64,000 nucleotides of DNA from the NCBI GenBank assembly GCA_964542535.1, contig CAZIUE010000005.1:62001-126000 (forward strand). The letters run 5' to 3'. The notes under the pieces were generated by a model that searched no databases, was not told the origin of the DNA, and worked only from the letters and a program-made list of their open reading frames with translations. Within the stretch, counting starts at the first letter, position 1, and each line of letters starts with the position of its first letter. Shown piece by piece: positions 18,226-27,105 of this stretch. The stretch is from Pseudopelobacter sp964542535. GTDB taxonomy: Bacteria > Desulfobacterota > Desulfuromonadia > Geobacterales > Pseudopelobacteraceae. The position numbers and the translations under genes are program-made.

Positions 18226-19337
18226 ACAGCACCTGCACCGCAAAGGATCGTTTCTAGTGTCCTAACGATACGTACGGCAGCACAACCATCCCATTTTTCG
18301 GGAATCCCCCCCTGCTTCCACTTTCCTTCAAACAACCGGTCGAGGGCAGGCTTCAGCATGGACGGATTCGTGCCCACAAGTTCGTTGGTGCCGATGGCCA
18401 CGGTTTCCGGTCGCTCGGTGTTGTTCCTCAGTGTCATGCACGGCACACCCATTACCGTTGCTTCCTCCGTAATGCCGCCTGAATCGGTGATAACCGCCTT
18501 GGCATGTTTCACGAGATAGTTGAACTCAAGATAGGGTTGCGGCTCAACAAGCTGTATGTTTCCTGGCAGGAGATTCACCTCGCCAAGTTTTTTGGTCGTG
18601 CGGGGATGAACGGGGAAGACCACCGGCAAGCCACGACAACCACTACCGATTGCCTGGAGTATCTCCATCAACTGCTTGCTTTCATCCACATTGGCAGGGC
18701 GGTGCAGGGTAACCACAAAGTACTGGCCGGGTGACAATTCCATTGCGCTCCAGAACGGTGGCGGTTTCAGGCGATCCATGTTGTGCAGCAGGGAGTCAAT
18801 CATGGTATTGCCGACAAAGAAGATTCTGTCGTCAGCAACCCCGGATCTTTTGAGATTCTCATTTGCTGTTTCACTGGTCGTAAAGAAATAGTTCGTTATT
18901 GAGTCGGTCACCATTCGATTAATCTCTTCCGGCATTGTCCAGTCATTGGAGCGGATGCCCCCCTCCACATGGGCAACTGGAACGCACAGCTTCTGTGCGG
19001 CTATGGAGCAGGCCATGGTTGAGGTTACATCTCCCACAACCAAGCAGAGGTCGCTGCGGTTTTCCATGAGCAGATTTTCGTAGCGGATCATGATTGCTGC
19101 GGTCTGCTCTGCCTGGGTCCCGGAGCCCACTTCAAGATTGACATCCGGTTCTGGGATGCCCAGCTGAGTGAAGAACTCGCCAGACATTCTGGCATCGTAG
19201 TGCTGCCCGGTGTGCACCAACCGGTAACGCAATGATCCGCCGCGTAATCTGCACGCATCCAGCGCCCTGATTATCGGTGCAATCTTCATGAAGTTCGGGC
19301 GTGCACCGGCAATTATGTCGATCAAAGGCATGTGCAT
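18222..19337 (-). CDS. Non-hydrolysing UDP-N-acetylglucosamine 2-epimerase family protein
   Basis: A 371-residue GT-B fold epimerase. GARPNFMKIAPIIRAL at the N-terminus, HTGQHYD, VVGDVTSTMACSIAA, VAHVEGGIRSNDWTMPEEINR and TDSGGITEEATVMGVPCMTLRNNTERPET (shown in part: DSGGITEEA, RNNTERPE) are WecB-family signatures. The reaction is C2 epimerisation of a UDP-HexNAc, such as UDP-GlcNAc to UDP-ManNAc, but in O-antigen loci homologues also act on diacetamido-uronic or 6-deoxy sugars, so the substrate is open. ATG 19337 overlaps the preceding gene by 16 bases; ATG 19331 is also possible. Confidence 0.9.
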   Translation of the reverse strand: MHMPLIDIIAGARPNFMKIAPIIRALDACRLRGGSLRYRLVHTGQHYDARMSGEFFTQLGIPEPDVNLEVGSGTQAEQTAAIMIRYENLLMENRSDLCLVVGDVTSTMACSIAAQKLCVPVAHVEGGIRSNDWTMPEEINRMVTDSITNYFFTTSETANENLKRSGVADDRIFFVGNTMIDSLLHNMDRLKPPPFWSAMELSPGQYFVVTLHRPANVDESKQLMEILQAIGSGCRGLPVVFPVHPRTTKKLGEVNLLPGNIQLVEPQPYLEFNYLVKHAKAVITDSGGITEEATVMGVPCMTLRNNTERPETVAIGTNELVGTNPSMLKPALDRLFEGKWKQGGIPEKWDGCAAVRIVRTLETILCGAGAV

Positions 19338-21493
19338 TTCGTTTCTCTTCGTAAACGCTCGGCTATTTCGATAGTCACTCGACTAACCTCCAGCAGTTGC
19401 TCAAAAGGAATCGGCGCTCCCTCTCCCTGGCTTACTGCCCGGACGAAGGCGGCGACACACTCCTTCTGACCTTTATTCTGTTGCCAGAGTCCCACATCGT
19501 TGCATCCTGGCCAACCATAGCTTCTGAGCTTACGAAAATTATCTAGTTGCAGTATCCTTCCCCCGGTAAAGACCTCTAGTCGTTCCTTGGGGAAGGATTT
19601 GTGCCCATTTGCAACATAAAGAATTGTACCGATTGATCCATCCTCAAATTGCAGCGTTATGCTTGCCTTGTCCTCGGCAACATTCGTTGCGGAACTTCTG
19701 CCAATTGAGATGGACTGGTGCCCACGTATGGGAGCGTCGACCAGGAAGCGCAACAGATCGATAAAATGGCAAGCCTCGCCGATAATGCGCCCCCCTCCTA
19801 TGACCGGATTCTGGGTCCAGTGATCCGACGAAATGGCACCGGCATTGACCGTCATTACCATAACTTTTGGTTCCTTGACGGTGGATAGCAGGGATTTTAT
19901 CTTCCGCACGTGGGGAGCGAATCTGCGGTTGAATCCAACCATGAGTATTGGTGGGGAATGAGCTGTGAGGAGTAAGGAGTAAGCGGCCTGAATCTGTTGA
20001 AGCTCATCAAGGGTGAGGCATAGCGGCTTTTCGACAAACACATGTTTTCGCGCCCTAAGCCCCTGGCATACCAAACGGGCATGGCTCTCATGGCGGGTAG
20101 CTATCACAACCGCATTAACGGCTGAGTCCGAAAAAACGCTGTCCGTATCGGTGGTCGTCTGTTCAAAGGCGAATTTGCGGCCCGCATGCATACCGCTGAT
20201 GCCGCCACTCGAGGCAACAGTCCGTAATCGCACGCCGGCGTCCCTGAAAGCCGGTATTAGTACTGCCGTTGCGTAGTTGCCTGATCCGGCAAATGCGACT
20301 GTCACCTTTCCCACGGATGTCGCCGGGTTTGCCAATTTGATCGTTGCTCTTCGTAGATGGGTGTCCGCGCTTTCCTCCGCTGGGGCGTAATTAAGCAGAA
20401 TACCCAGTGAAGGTTCGGTGCCACTCACCAGTTCATATGCCTTTTCAGCCTCTTCTATGGAAAATCGATGAGAAATAAGCGATTTCACATCCAGCCGCCC
20501 GGTGGCCAGCATGTCCAGCACCGCCTCGAAATTGCGCTGCTCAGTCCAGCGTACGAAGGCGATCGGATAGTCAATCCCCTTTTGCTCATAGCTGATATCG
20601 TAGCGACCGGGTCCGTACGAGCATGAGACCTGGAATGTCAGTTCCTTCTCGTAGAAATCGGCGCGGGAAAGCTCAAGTCCGGTCACACCGACCAACACGA
20701 TACGTCCCCGTTTGCGGCACATCTGCGCAGCCTGATGTACTGGGTGGCTGCTCTTGGTTGAGGCAGTGATGAGTACTGCATCGACTCCACGGCCGCGAGA
20801 AAAGGTATGGGCAATGGCCAGTGGGTCTTCTCCTGTGGAAAGGTTCACCACTTCTGCACCGAACTGTCTTGCCAACTCTAGTCTGCTTGAGTCGTAGTCA
20901 AGGCCCAGCACCCGGCAGCCATGTGCGCGCAGCAACTGTACAGTCAGCAGGCCAACGAGGCCCAGGCCGATCACCACAACGGCTTCGCCCAGCGACGGTT
21001 GAGCCAGGCGTATGCCCTGCAGGCTGATCGCCCCGATGACCGTAAACGCTGCTTCGTCGTCGGAGACACAGTCCGGTACTCTGGCGCAGAGATTGACCGG
21101 AACACTGACCATCTCGGCATGCCTGCCATTGGACGCCACTCTGTCTCCGGCAGAGAATTCCGTTATCCCCGGTTCCATGTCTCTGACAAGGCCTACATTA
21201 CAATAGCCAAGCGCTAACGGTTGCTCCAATTTGCTGTACACCGCATTAATGGTCGGCATGAGTCCATCGGTTTTTAACTTATCGAGTGCCATGCGAACCT
21301 TGTCCGGCTGTTTTCGTGCCTTTTCAAGCAAGTTGGCTTTGCCAAACTCTACCAACATCCGCTCTGTTCCTGGCGAGACAAGCGTTCGAGTTGTGCGAAT
21401 CAGCAATTGCCCTCGCTGAACAGCAGGGCAGGGTACTTCCAGGACAGTTGTTGATCCGGTTTTGAGGTTTTGGATAACTTGTTTCATTGTCAT
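19322..21493 (-). CDS. Two-domain oxidoreductase (zinc-type alcohol dehydrogenase fused to Gfo/Idh/MocA)
   Basis: This 723-residue protein fuses two redox domains. Residues 1 to about 370 are a medium-chain dehydrogenase-like domain (ALGYCNVGLV, VVVIGLGLVGLLTVQLL, then a Rossmann half ending near FSIEEAEKAYELV). Residues about 390-720 are a Gfo/Idh/MocA sugar oxidoreductase (VTVAFAGSGNYATAVLIPAF, KHVFVEKPLCLTLDEL, GGGRIIGEACHFIDLLRFL) with the EKP catalytic lysine. Such bi-domain oxidoreductases are typical of polysaccharide loci; no reaction is established. It overlaps the 2-epimerase gene by 16 bases. Confidence 0.9.
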   Translation of the reverse strand: MTMKQVIQNLKTGSTTVLEVPCPAVQRGQLLIRTTRTLVSPGTERMLVEFGKANLLEKARKQPDKVRMALDKLKTDGLMPTINAVYSKLEQPLALGYCNVGLVRDMEPGITEFSAGDRVASNGRHAEMVSVPVNLCARVPDCVSDDEAAFTVIGAISLQGIRLAQPSLGEAVVVIGLGLVGLLTVQLLRAHGCRVLGLDYDSSRLELARQFGAEVVNLSTGEDPLAIAHTFSRGRGVDAVLITASTKSSHPVHQAAQMCRKRGRIVLVGVTGLELSRADFYEKELTFQVSCSYGPGRYDISYEQKGIDYPIAFVRWTEQRNFEAVLDMLATGRLDVKSLISHRFSIEEAEKAYELVSGTEPSLGILLNYAPAEESADTHLRRATIKLANPATSVGKVTVAFAGSGNYATAVLIPAFRDAGVRLRTVASSGGISGMHAGRKFAFEQTTTDTDSVFSDSAVNAVVIATRHESHARLVCQGLRARKHVFVEKPLCLTLDELQQIQAAYSLLLTAHSPPILMVGFNRRFAPHVRKIKSLLSTVKEPKVMVMTVNAGAISSDHWTQNPVIGGGRIIGEACHFIDLLRFLVDAPIRGHQSISIGRSSATNVAEDKASITLQFEDGSIGTILYVANGHKSFPKERLEVFTGGRILQLDNFRKLRSYGWPGCNDVGLWQQNKGQKECVAAFVRAVSQGEGAPIPFEQLLEVSRVTIEIAERLRRETKCTCL

Positions 21494-21497
21494 TGGC

Positions 21498-22274
21498 CTA
21501 TTGACAGGCCTCAGTAATCAGTGCGTCTTTTTCGAATCGGTTCGGATAGTTTATTAACACGGCCCTGTATTTTCCTTTAAAGACAAAGAGACTTCCCGCC
21601 GCGGCGCCCACAATCCCGAATTGCCTTATAAGGCAGGAGATGTCTTTCAGTGTTCCCGCACCTCCAAGTACTGTCAGCGGCAAGGAAAGCGGTGCCCGAA
21701 TTTCCGTTACGGCATTCAGGTCGTATCCCTTCATCTGCCCGTCATGGTCAATGGCGTTAACCACGACTTCACCTGCACCAAGTCCTTCAACCCTTTTGGC
21801 AAATTCAACCGGATTGAGCCCTGTTTTCCTGGTGCCGTTATGTGTGAATAGTTCATAACGGCGAAGCAAGCCGGCCCGCTTTATGTCCAGCACCACCACG
21901 ACGCTCTGGCTTCCAACCCGTGCCGCAGCGGCAGATATCAAATCTGGGGTCATGATGGCCGCAGAACTTATGGCCACCTTCTCCACACCCAAGCATATGA
22001 TTTTCTCGAACTGCTCCGCTGTCTTGACTCCCCCGCCATAACAGAGAGGCATGCGGCATTCGGCGGCAAGATTTTTGATCATCGTATAGTCCGGTTCTCG
22101 TTGCTGAGCAGTTGCGTCGATGTCCAGTACGATGAGTTCATCAACCTCTTTTTCGTTGAAAATACGTACGGCGTTAATGGGATCACCAACGTATTTCGGA
22201 TTGCTGAATTGAATCGTCTTGACAAGCCCGCCATTTTTTATGAGAAGGCAAGGAATAATCCGGGGACGTAGCAC
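21498..22274 (-). CDS. hisF2: HisF-like cyclase subunit of a sugar amidotransferase system
   Basis: A 258-residue TIM-barrel resembling the imidazole glycerol phosphate synthase cyclase HisF: RIIPCLLIKNGGLVKT, ELIVLDIDATA (where HisF has an LDI-type strand), CYGGGVKTAEQFEKI and NAIDHDGQMKGYD. Its place beside HisH-like and WbpG-like genes rather than in a his operon indicates the WbpG-HisH2-HisF2 system, in which HisH/HisF supply ammonia to WbpG for amidine formation on an acetamido sugar. GTG 22274 with GGAG nine bases upstream; two bases separate it from the hisH stop. Confidence 0.9.
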   Translation of the reverse strand: MLRPRIIPCLLIKNGGLVKTIQFSNPKYVGDPINAVRIFNEKEVDELIVLDIDATAQQREPDYTMIKNLAAECRMPLCYGGGVKTAEQFEKIICLGVEKVAISSAAIMTPDLISAAAARVGSQSVVVVLDIKRAGLLRRYELFTHNGTRKTGLNPVEFAKRVEGLGAGEVVVNAIDHDGQMKGYDLNAVTEIRAPLSLPLTVLGGAGTLKDISCLIRQFGIVGAAAGSLFVFKGKYRAVLINYPNRFEKDALITEACQ

Positions 22275-22276
22275 GT

Positions 22277-22891
22277 TTATAACTCCGCGAAATTTTTAAG
22301 AAGTTGTATGCCCCATTGATGACTTTTTTCTGGATGGAACTGTACACCGCATATATTTTTTGAGCGCACAGCAGAAGAAAAAGAGTGGTTATAGTCTGTT
22401 GCAGCGATAATCTCTGTCTCTTTGTGTGGGGCGAAATAGTATGAGTGGAGAAAATAGAACCGTGAGTCCACTTCCAGTCCTTGAAAAAGGTAATCACCCG
22501 CTTTGGGTTTCACATTGTTCCACCCCATGTGGGGTAAGCGTATCTTGTTTGTAAATTGGGCTTCATCAAATCGTTTGACCTCTGCGTCAATCCAGCCAAG
22601 ACCGGCCAATACCCCCTCGTCACTTCGCTTGGCCATAATCTGCATGCCTACACAAATGCCGAGAACAGGTCGGCTCTTTTCGAGAACCAGCTTTTCAAGT
22701 GAGACTCTCATCCCTGATCTGTTCAGGAGGGTCATGGCCCAGTCAAAGGCCCCTACACCTGGAAGGATAATTCTGTCGGCGTCTTTCAGGTCATCTGCTG
22801 AGGTTGCAATGGTAACCGGAATATTGAGGCGCCTATAGATATTGGCAAAGGCCTGGATATTGCCAAGGCCATAATTGATAATTGTAATCAT
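22277..22891 (-). CDS. hisH2: HisH-like glutamine amidotransferase of a sugar amidotransferase system
   Basis: A 204-residue class I glutaminase. MITIINYGLGNIQAF, the nucleophile region PVLGICVGMQIMAKRS, HSYYF and the FHPEKSHQWGIQLLKNF end with the His-Glu pair give a complete Cys-His-Glu triad. It hydrolyses glutamine and passes ammonia to its partner. It overlaps the WbpG-like gene by ATGA, and the HisF-like gene follows two bases later, so all three are translationally linked. Confidence 0.92.
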   Translation of the reverse strand: MITIINYGLGNIQAFANIYRRLNIPVTIATSADDLKDADRIILPGVGAFDWAMTLLNRSGMRVSLEKLVLEKSRPVLGICVGMQIMAKRSDEGVLAGLGWIDAEVKRFDEAQFTNKIRLPHMGWNNVKPKAGDYLFQGLEVDSRFYFLHSYYFAPHKETEIIAATDYNHSFSSAVRSKNICGVQFHPEKSHQWGIQLLKNFAEL

Positions 22892-24021
22892 CGTTTGCCA
22901 CCGAATTCCAGCCCGAATAACCTCATAATCTTTGAACCCACTGAATAAATGCTTGCCTGAGATTTGTAGTCCCTGTAAGACTTATTAGGTGAATCCATGT
23001 AGCTCTGTAGTTCATCTGTTGAAATCCTCAATTTAGTAGCTACATACTCGAATTCTTGCTCAGCTGTTGCATCATCCAAAGGCGGTATATTGAGTTTCTC
23101 CAGTGCTTCACCCCGAAGCATCTGCTTAGTAAGGATCAAACTTGAAAACTGTACTTTTCGTGTGTCATAGCCGAATTTCCTTGGCAGCCAGTATCCTTCG
23201 TAAAATTTTGTGAAGCGAGATTCAAAGTGTTTTTGCGGATAAGGTTGCCAGCCGAACTCATTGATTAATAATTTTATGGCATCTTCTTTTATATACGGCA
23301 GACAGTTTAAAGGTTTTACAACTTTTATATTCTTAAAGTAAGGAAGTATTATCTTGTGTCTCAGTATTGATGTGGTAGGAAAGTTATTCAATGGCTTGGT
23401 GCCAAATTTACGGTGAATATCGCGCAACTGTATAGAGTCAGACTGGTAATACATCCATTCAAGCGGGTTTCTGATGCATTCCGTTGAATAATTGGCACCA
23501 GTAAGGATATGCTTGACGTTGTGCAGTTCGGCAAATTTATACATCGTAGCAAAGAAAGCGTGATCCTGCGGTGTATCAATGTGCGGAACACCGGCCTTAA
23601 AGAAAGCGAGTTGAAGATCACGCATTTCTTCCCAATCAATGACCTCGGTGAACAAGTCAAGCCCCAGCTTGTCAACAAGTCTCTCGATATTATTGACAGC
23701 TTCCTGAGAGTTCCAACCTGCGTCTACATGGAATACGAGAGGTCGTAGACCTAGCTCTTTCTTTGCCAGGTATGTAAGGTAAGAACTGTCAATACCACCA
23801 CTCATGCCGATGATGCAGTCAAAGTCTTTTCCCTTTCCAGCATTCTTTATTTCATCGACTATCCTGTTAAGCTCTTTACCGCCATGGTTATCTGTATGCC
23901 AATTTGGTAAAATAGTATTGTAAAATGTATTACAATGATCGCAGACTCCGTTTTCATCAAATTGAATCATAGAATCTGTAGTGTCCATGACGCAATGAGC
24001 ACAAATTTTATATTGTCTCAT
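22888..24021 (-). CDS. wbpG: WbpG-like N-acetyl sugar amidotransferase
   Basis: A 377-residue ATP-pyrophosphatase-type amidotransferase. CAHCVMDTTDSMIQFDENG with a second pair GVCDHCNTFYN forms a putative CxxC...CxxC zinc site, and DCIIGMSGGIDSSYLTYLAKK is the PP-loop SGGxDSS for substrate adenylation. WbpG homologues convert an acetamido group to acetamidino using ammonia from HisH/HisF; the target sugar is unknown here. The ATG at 24021 with AGGTGG upstream is preferred to an upstream ATG at 24054 because homology begins at MRQYKICAHC. Confidence 0.9.
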   Translation of the reverse strand: MRQYKICAHCVMDTTDSMIQFDENGVCDHCNTFYNTILPNWHTDNHGGKELNRIVDEIKNAGKGKDFDCIIGMSGGIDSSYLTYLAKKELGLRPLVFHVDAGWNSQEAVNNIERLVDKLGLDLFTEVIDWEEMRDLQLAFFKAGVPHIDTPQDHAFFATMYKFAELHNVKHILTGANYSTECIRNPLEWMYYQSDSIQLRDIHRKFGTKPLNNFPTTSILRHKIILPYFKNIKVVKPLNCLPYIKEDAIKLLINEFGWQPYPQKHFESRFTKFYEGYWLPRKFGYDTRKVQFSSLILTKQMLRGEALEKLNIPPLDDATAEQEFEYVATKLRISTDELQSYMDSPNKSYRDYKSQASIYSVGSKIMRLFGLEFGGKR

Positions 24022-24038
24022 ATAACAACCACCTGTAG

Positions 24039-24605
24039 TTAAGTATGTTGACACATACTGGAATCGTGTCGATTCTTTTGAGGTCTCATTTTTATAAGTT
24101 TTGCGGGAACTCCACCCGCGATGGAATTAGGCAAAATATTCTTAGTAACCACACTGCCTGCGGCTATTATGGCTCCTTCACCGATAGTAACGCCTGGAGT
24201 AATAATGCAATTTGCTCCAATCCACACATCATTTTCAATTCGCACTGGAGCTAGCATATTACCGGAAATGGGGATCCTTTCTCCAATAGGAGGAATTGCA
24301 TGGTTCGCGGAAAAAATCTGCGTCCTGTAACCGACAAGCGTTCTCTTTCCGATAAAAACGCCGCCTGAAGACGTTATGATGACGTCTTTTGCAAGATCTA
24401 CTTCATCTTCAATCGTCAAATTACGCCCCGGCGATATCCATACACCTGGATAAAATACGACTCCTCGTCCTATTTCTGCTCCCATTATTGAGAGTAGAAG
24501 TCCCTTCAACCAGTTGCAGAGCGGATACCTAGGTAGCGAGAAGACAGCTCCCATGATAAATTCGTATGTCACGACAAGAAATGATTTATAAGCTTTTATA
24601 TACAT
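24039..24605 (-). CDS. Hexapeptide-repeat acyltransferase
   Basis: A 188-residue protein with a left-handed beta-helix made of [LIV]-G-x4 hexapeptides (from IGRGVVFYPGVWISPG to VTIGEGAIIAAGSVVTKNI) of the WcaF/NodL/maltose acetyltransferase type. The active-site His is probably in FSANHAIPP. The first 35 residues are more hydrophobic than usual. It probably O- or N-acetylates a sugar of the repeat unit with acetyl-CoA. It overlaps the glycosyltransferase upstream by 20 bases. Confidence 0.88.
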   Translation of the reverse strand: MYIKAYKSFLVVTYEFIMGAVFSLPRYPLCNWLKGLLLSIMGAEIGRGVVFYPGVWISPGRNLTIEDEVDLAKDVIITSSGGVFIGKRTLVGYRTQIFSANHAIPPIGERIPISGNMLAPVRIENDVWIGANCIITPGVTIGEGAIIAAGSVVTKNILPNSIAGGVPAKLIKMRPQKNRHDSSMCQHT

Positions 24606-25716
24606 ATTTCAGAAATTCCAACTCTTCACTGATTCTCTCTTCAATTGTTGGATATTGTTTCGTTTTTTCATATCCATTTAAAACAATACTATTCTTTGAT
24701 TTAGAATCAGTAAGCAGCCAAATGATTTTATCAACAATATCCACTACAGAGTTTCGCTCTACATAAATAACCGAGTCTTCTCCGCAAATTGATCTCGACC
24801 AAGTAGCATCTGTAATCAAGAGTGGCTTTTTAAAATACCAAGACTCGATTATGTTATTACTAAAACTTTCGAGTCTGCTAAGAAGAAAAACCATATCAAT
24901 CTGTTCATACAGGCTTTGCAACTGTTCTTTTTTTACCTGCCCAATTACACTAACCATGTTTCTGACCTCGTATTTTGATACATCGATCATAAACTGTCTG
25001 TGTTGGGTTGAGTCATCTAAAGGTGCCGTTATGAGAAAATGAAAATCAACTCCTCGCTTTTTTAACTCATAGGCGAGCTTGGGAATAATCATAAAATTTT
25101 TGTTAGGATGCCATCCGCATAGAAAAAGGCCTTTCGGTATTTTGTTACACTCAACCGGGATAGATAGTGGAATTGATTTGAAATTAAAGTTGATTGATGG
25201 GGTGATGACGGTGGATTTATTTATACCGAATAACTCGCGTGCCCTTAGTTCAAGAGCGCTGTTTTCAAAAACAACTGCGTTAGATCGCTTGACACCCCAG
25301 ATACGGTAGCGATCAATAAGCGCTTTTTTCAATCTTGCAAAACCGGAAAACTCTTTCCAAAAGTCTATTTCAGGAAAATAGATGTTTGAATCTGCAGATC
25401 CAGAGATCTGCGGAATTTTACGGTTATAGAGGCCAAAACCAAAATAAGAATAAATTACATCAATGTTGTTTTTTTTAAAAATTGATGAACTTATGAATAT
25501 TTCAAACAGTATCCTAGCTACTGGATTTCTTGAGACTGCGCAAAAGTAAGGATACTCTATTTTTAGAAGATAGAGATGAGGCTCTGAGTTCTGTGCTACT
25601 AAAAAGTAAATTTTAGATTCTATAAGGCGTTTTACATCAAAAGAGTATAGAAAATTCATAGCCACATTTTGGCCACCGCCGGTTTTTAATGTAGAAAAGT
25701 TTATGGCTACTCGCAT
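24586..25716 (-). CDS. Group 4-like glycosyltransferase
   Basis: A 376-residue GT-B protein: MRVAINFSTLKTGGGQNVAMNFL at the N-terminus (shortened motif TLKTGGGQN) and an E-x7-E donor-binding motif ESFSNNIIE near residue 296. Codon use is very AT-rich compared with the flanking locus. It likely adds one sugar of the repeat unit on the cytoplasmic face. Donor and linkage cannot be read from sequence. Confidence 0.85.
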   Translation of the reverse strand: MRVAINFSTLKTGGGQNVAMNFLYSFDVKRLIESKIYFLVAQNSEPHLYLLKIEYPYFCAVSRNPVARILFEIFISSSIFKKNNIDVIYSYFGFGLYNRKIPQISGSADSNIYFPEIDFWKEFSGFARLKKALIDRYRIWGVKRSNAVVFENSALELRARELFGINKSTVITPSINFNFKSIPLSIPVECNKIPKGLFLCGWHPNKNFMIIPKLAYELKKRGVDFHFLITAPLDDSTQHRQFMIDVSKYEVRNMVSVIGQVKKEQLQSLYEQIDMVFLLSRLESFSNNIIESWYFKKPLLITDATWSRSICGEDSVIYVERNSVVDIVDKIIWLLTDSKSKNSIVLNGYEKTKQYPTIEERISEELEFLKYVYKSL

Positions 25717-25950
25717 AAATTATGGATTCACGTGCCAGACAGCGCCATGGGACCTTTTATAATTGTGAGTAAGTGATCAGTAATATCTGGCTGAGCTTAA
25801 TAAGCTACTTATTTTTAATTTTAAATATATTGATTTGCGACAGAGTGGTGAAAATATCTTGTTAATCTAGCACATAATAACCAATTTCAGTTCTAGTCTG
25901 AGATTTTTTGCATTTTATGCTTATTACCAATCTATTTACAATACTTATCA
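25717..25950. other. AT-rich intergenic gap
   Basis: The 234 bases between two glycosyltransferase genes are strongly AT-rich. No open frame with a plausible start, no repeat and no convincing terminator was seen. It may carry a promoter for the downstream genes. Confidence 0.4.
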
Positions 25951-26955
25951 CTATGAAATTTTCATCCACTCAATTGCAAGACGTTTCGGAATGGATGAAC
26001 CAATAATTTTTTCCCACAATAGTATAAAAGCATGTCTAGATCGCAGGAAACTGCGAGCAAAGTAAATACTTCTGACAACCCTGTTCTGCGCGGCAAAATA
26101 TTGGGTGCGGGCGTCGAGCCACACTTTGCGTCGCTCAAAGAATTCTTCTTCTATCATTCGCTTTTTTACCCACAAAAGAAACGTTTGCCATGTCGAATCG
26201 TCATTTTTGCTGGAAGGATCAGGGAATGAATGGGTACGCAGATAATAACAGATGGTAGCGGCAGTCGAATATACAGGTTGAGATATATCTGATATCGAAT
26301 TAGATATCTGTTCTGAATGTGTTCTTATTCTAACAAGACAATTATTAAGGCAGGCGATCTCCCCCAGTTCAGCAAGACGAAGCCAAAGTTCCCAGTCCTG
26401 TGACTTTTTAAATATAGGATTGTAAAGCCCAGAAAATTCAGCAATTTCTCGTTTAAAAAAAGCTGAAGAATGCGGAAAAAAACGTTGTAGCTGCCTTAGA
26501 TGCTGAACTAATTGATTATGGTTGCACGGATACAGATTTTTTTTTATTCTATGCCCTCGTTCGTCGATTTCAACGTATCCAGTTCCAAGCAAGATAACGT
26601 TTGGATGTGTTTTTACAAACTGCTTTTGCTCTTCAAGTCGTGTTGGTTCGCATATATCATCTACATCTAGTCGCGCAATCCAAGCTCCACTGGCTTTTTT
26701 AATGCCTACATTCAGCGAATCAGCTAGCCCGGTATGCTTCTTTGATATGGTGACGATCCGTTCATCTCTATTGCTATAGGTTTGGATAATATTCCACGAC
26801 TCATCTGTTGAACCATCGTCTACAAGTATGAATTCAAAATCACCTAAGGTCTGCGCCAGCACGCTTTCTATCGATTCACGCAACCAGCGGCTACCGTTGT
26901 AGCAGGACATCACAACAGAAACTAGTGGAGCTGATAATGATGTGGAGTTCGTCAT
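25951..26955 (-). CDS. Family 2 glycosyltransferase
   Basis: A 334-residue GT-A enzyme. LVSVVMSCYNGSRWLRESIE and FILVDDGSTDES (Asp46/47) hold the nucleotide, IARLDVDDICEPTR (residues 93-106) is the DxD metal site, and KKSQDWELWLRLAELG carries the catalytic ED-like Asp. The C-terminal 90 residues are basic and helical. It adds a sugar to the growing repeat unit. ATG 26955. Confidence 0.92.
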   Translation of the reverse strand: MTNSTSLSAPLVSVVMSCYNGSRWLRESIESVLAQTLGDFEFILVDDGSTDESWNIIQTYSNRDERIVTISKKHTGLADSLNVGIKKASGAWIARLDVDDICEPTRLEEQKQFVKTHPNVILLGTGYVEIDERGHRIKKNLYPCNHNQLVQHLRQLQRFFPHSSAFFKREIAEFSGLYNPIFKKSQDWELWLRLAELGEIACLNNCLVRIRTHSEQISNSISDISQPVYSTAATICYYLRTHSFPDPSSKNDDSTWQTFLLWVKKRMIEEEFFERRKVWLDARTQYFAAQNRVVRSIYFARSFLRSRHAFILLWEKIIGSSIPKRLAIEWMKIS

Positions 26956-27105
26956 ACTTAACCTATTTGTCGCAATACAAAAAAATATAGTAGCTTAAAC
27001 AGTTTGCTTAGAACTCTATGACCATCGATGTTGTGGTAGTGGCCATTATGCGAATTCTTTTTAAATATTCAATGTAAGTGTACGTGCTTACCAATAGATG
27101 GCTCC

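Noticed and set aside
26956..27105. Possible ops/JUMPstart element in the glycan operon
   Set aside because: Only a weak partial match (TGGTAG) on the wrong strand and in the middle of the operon.
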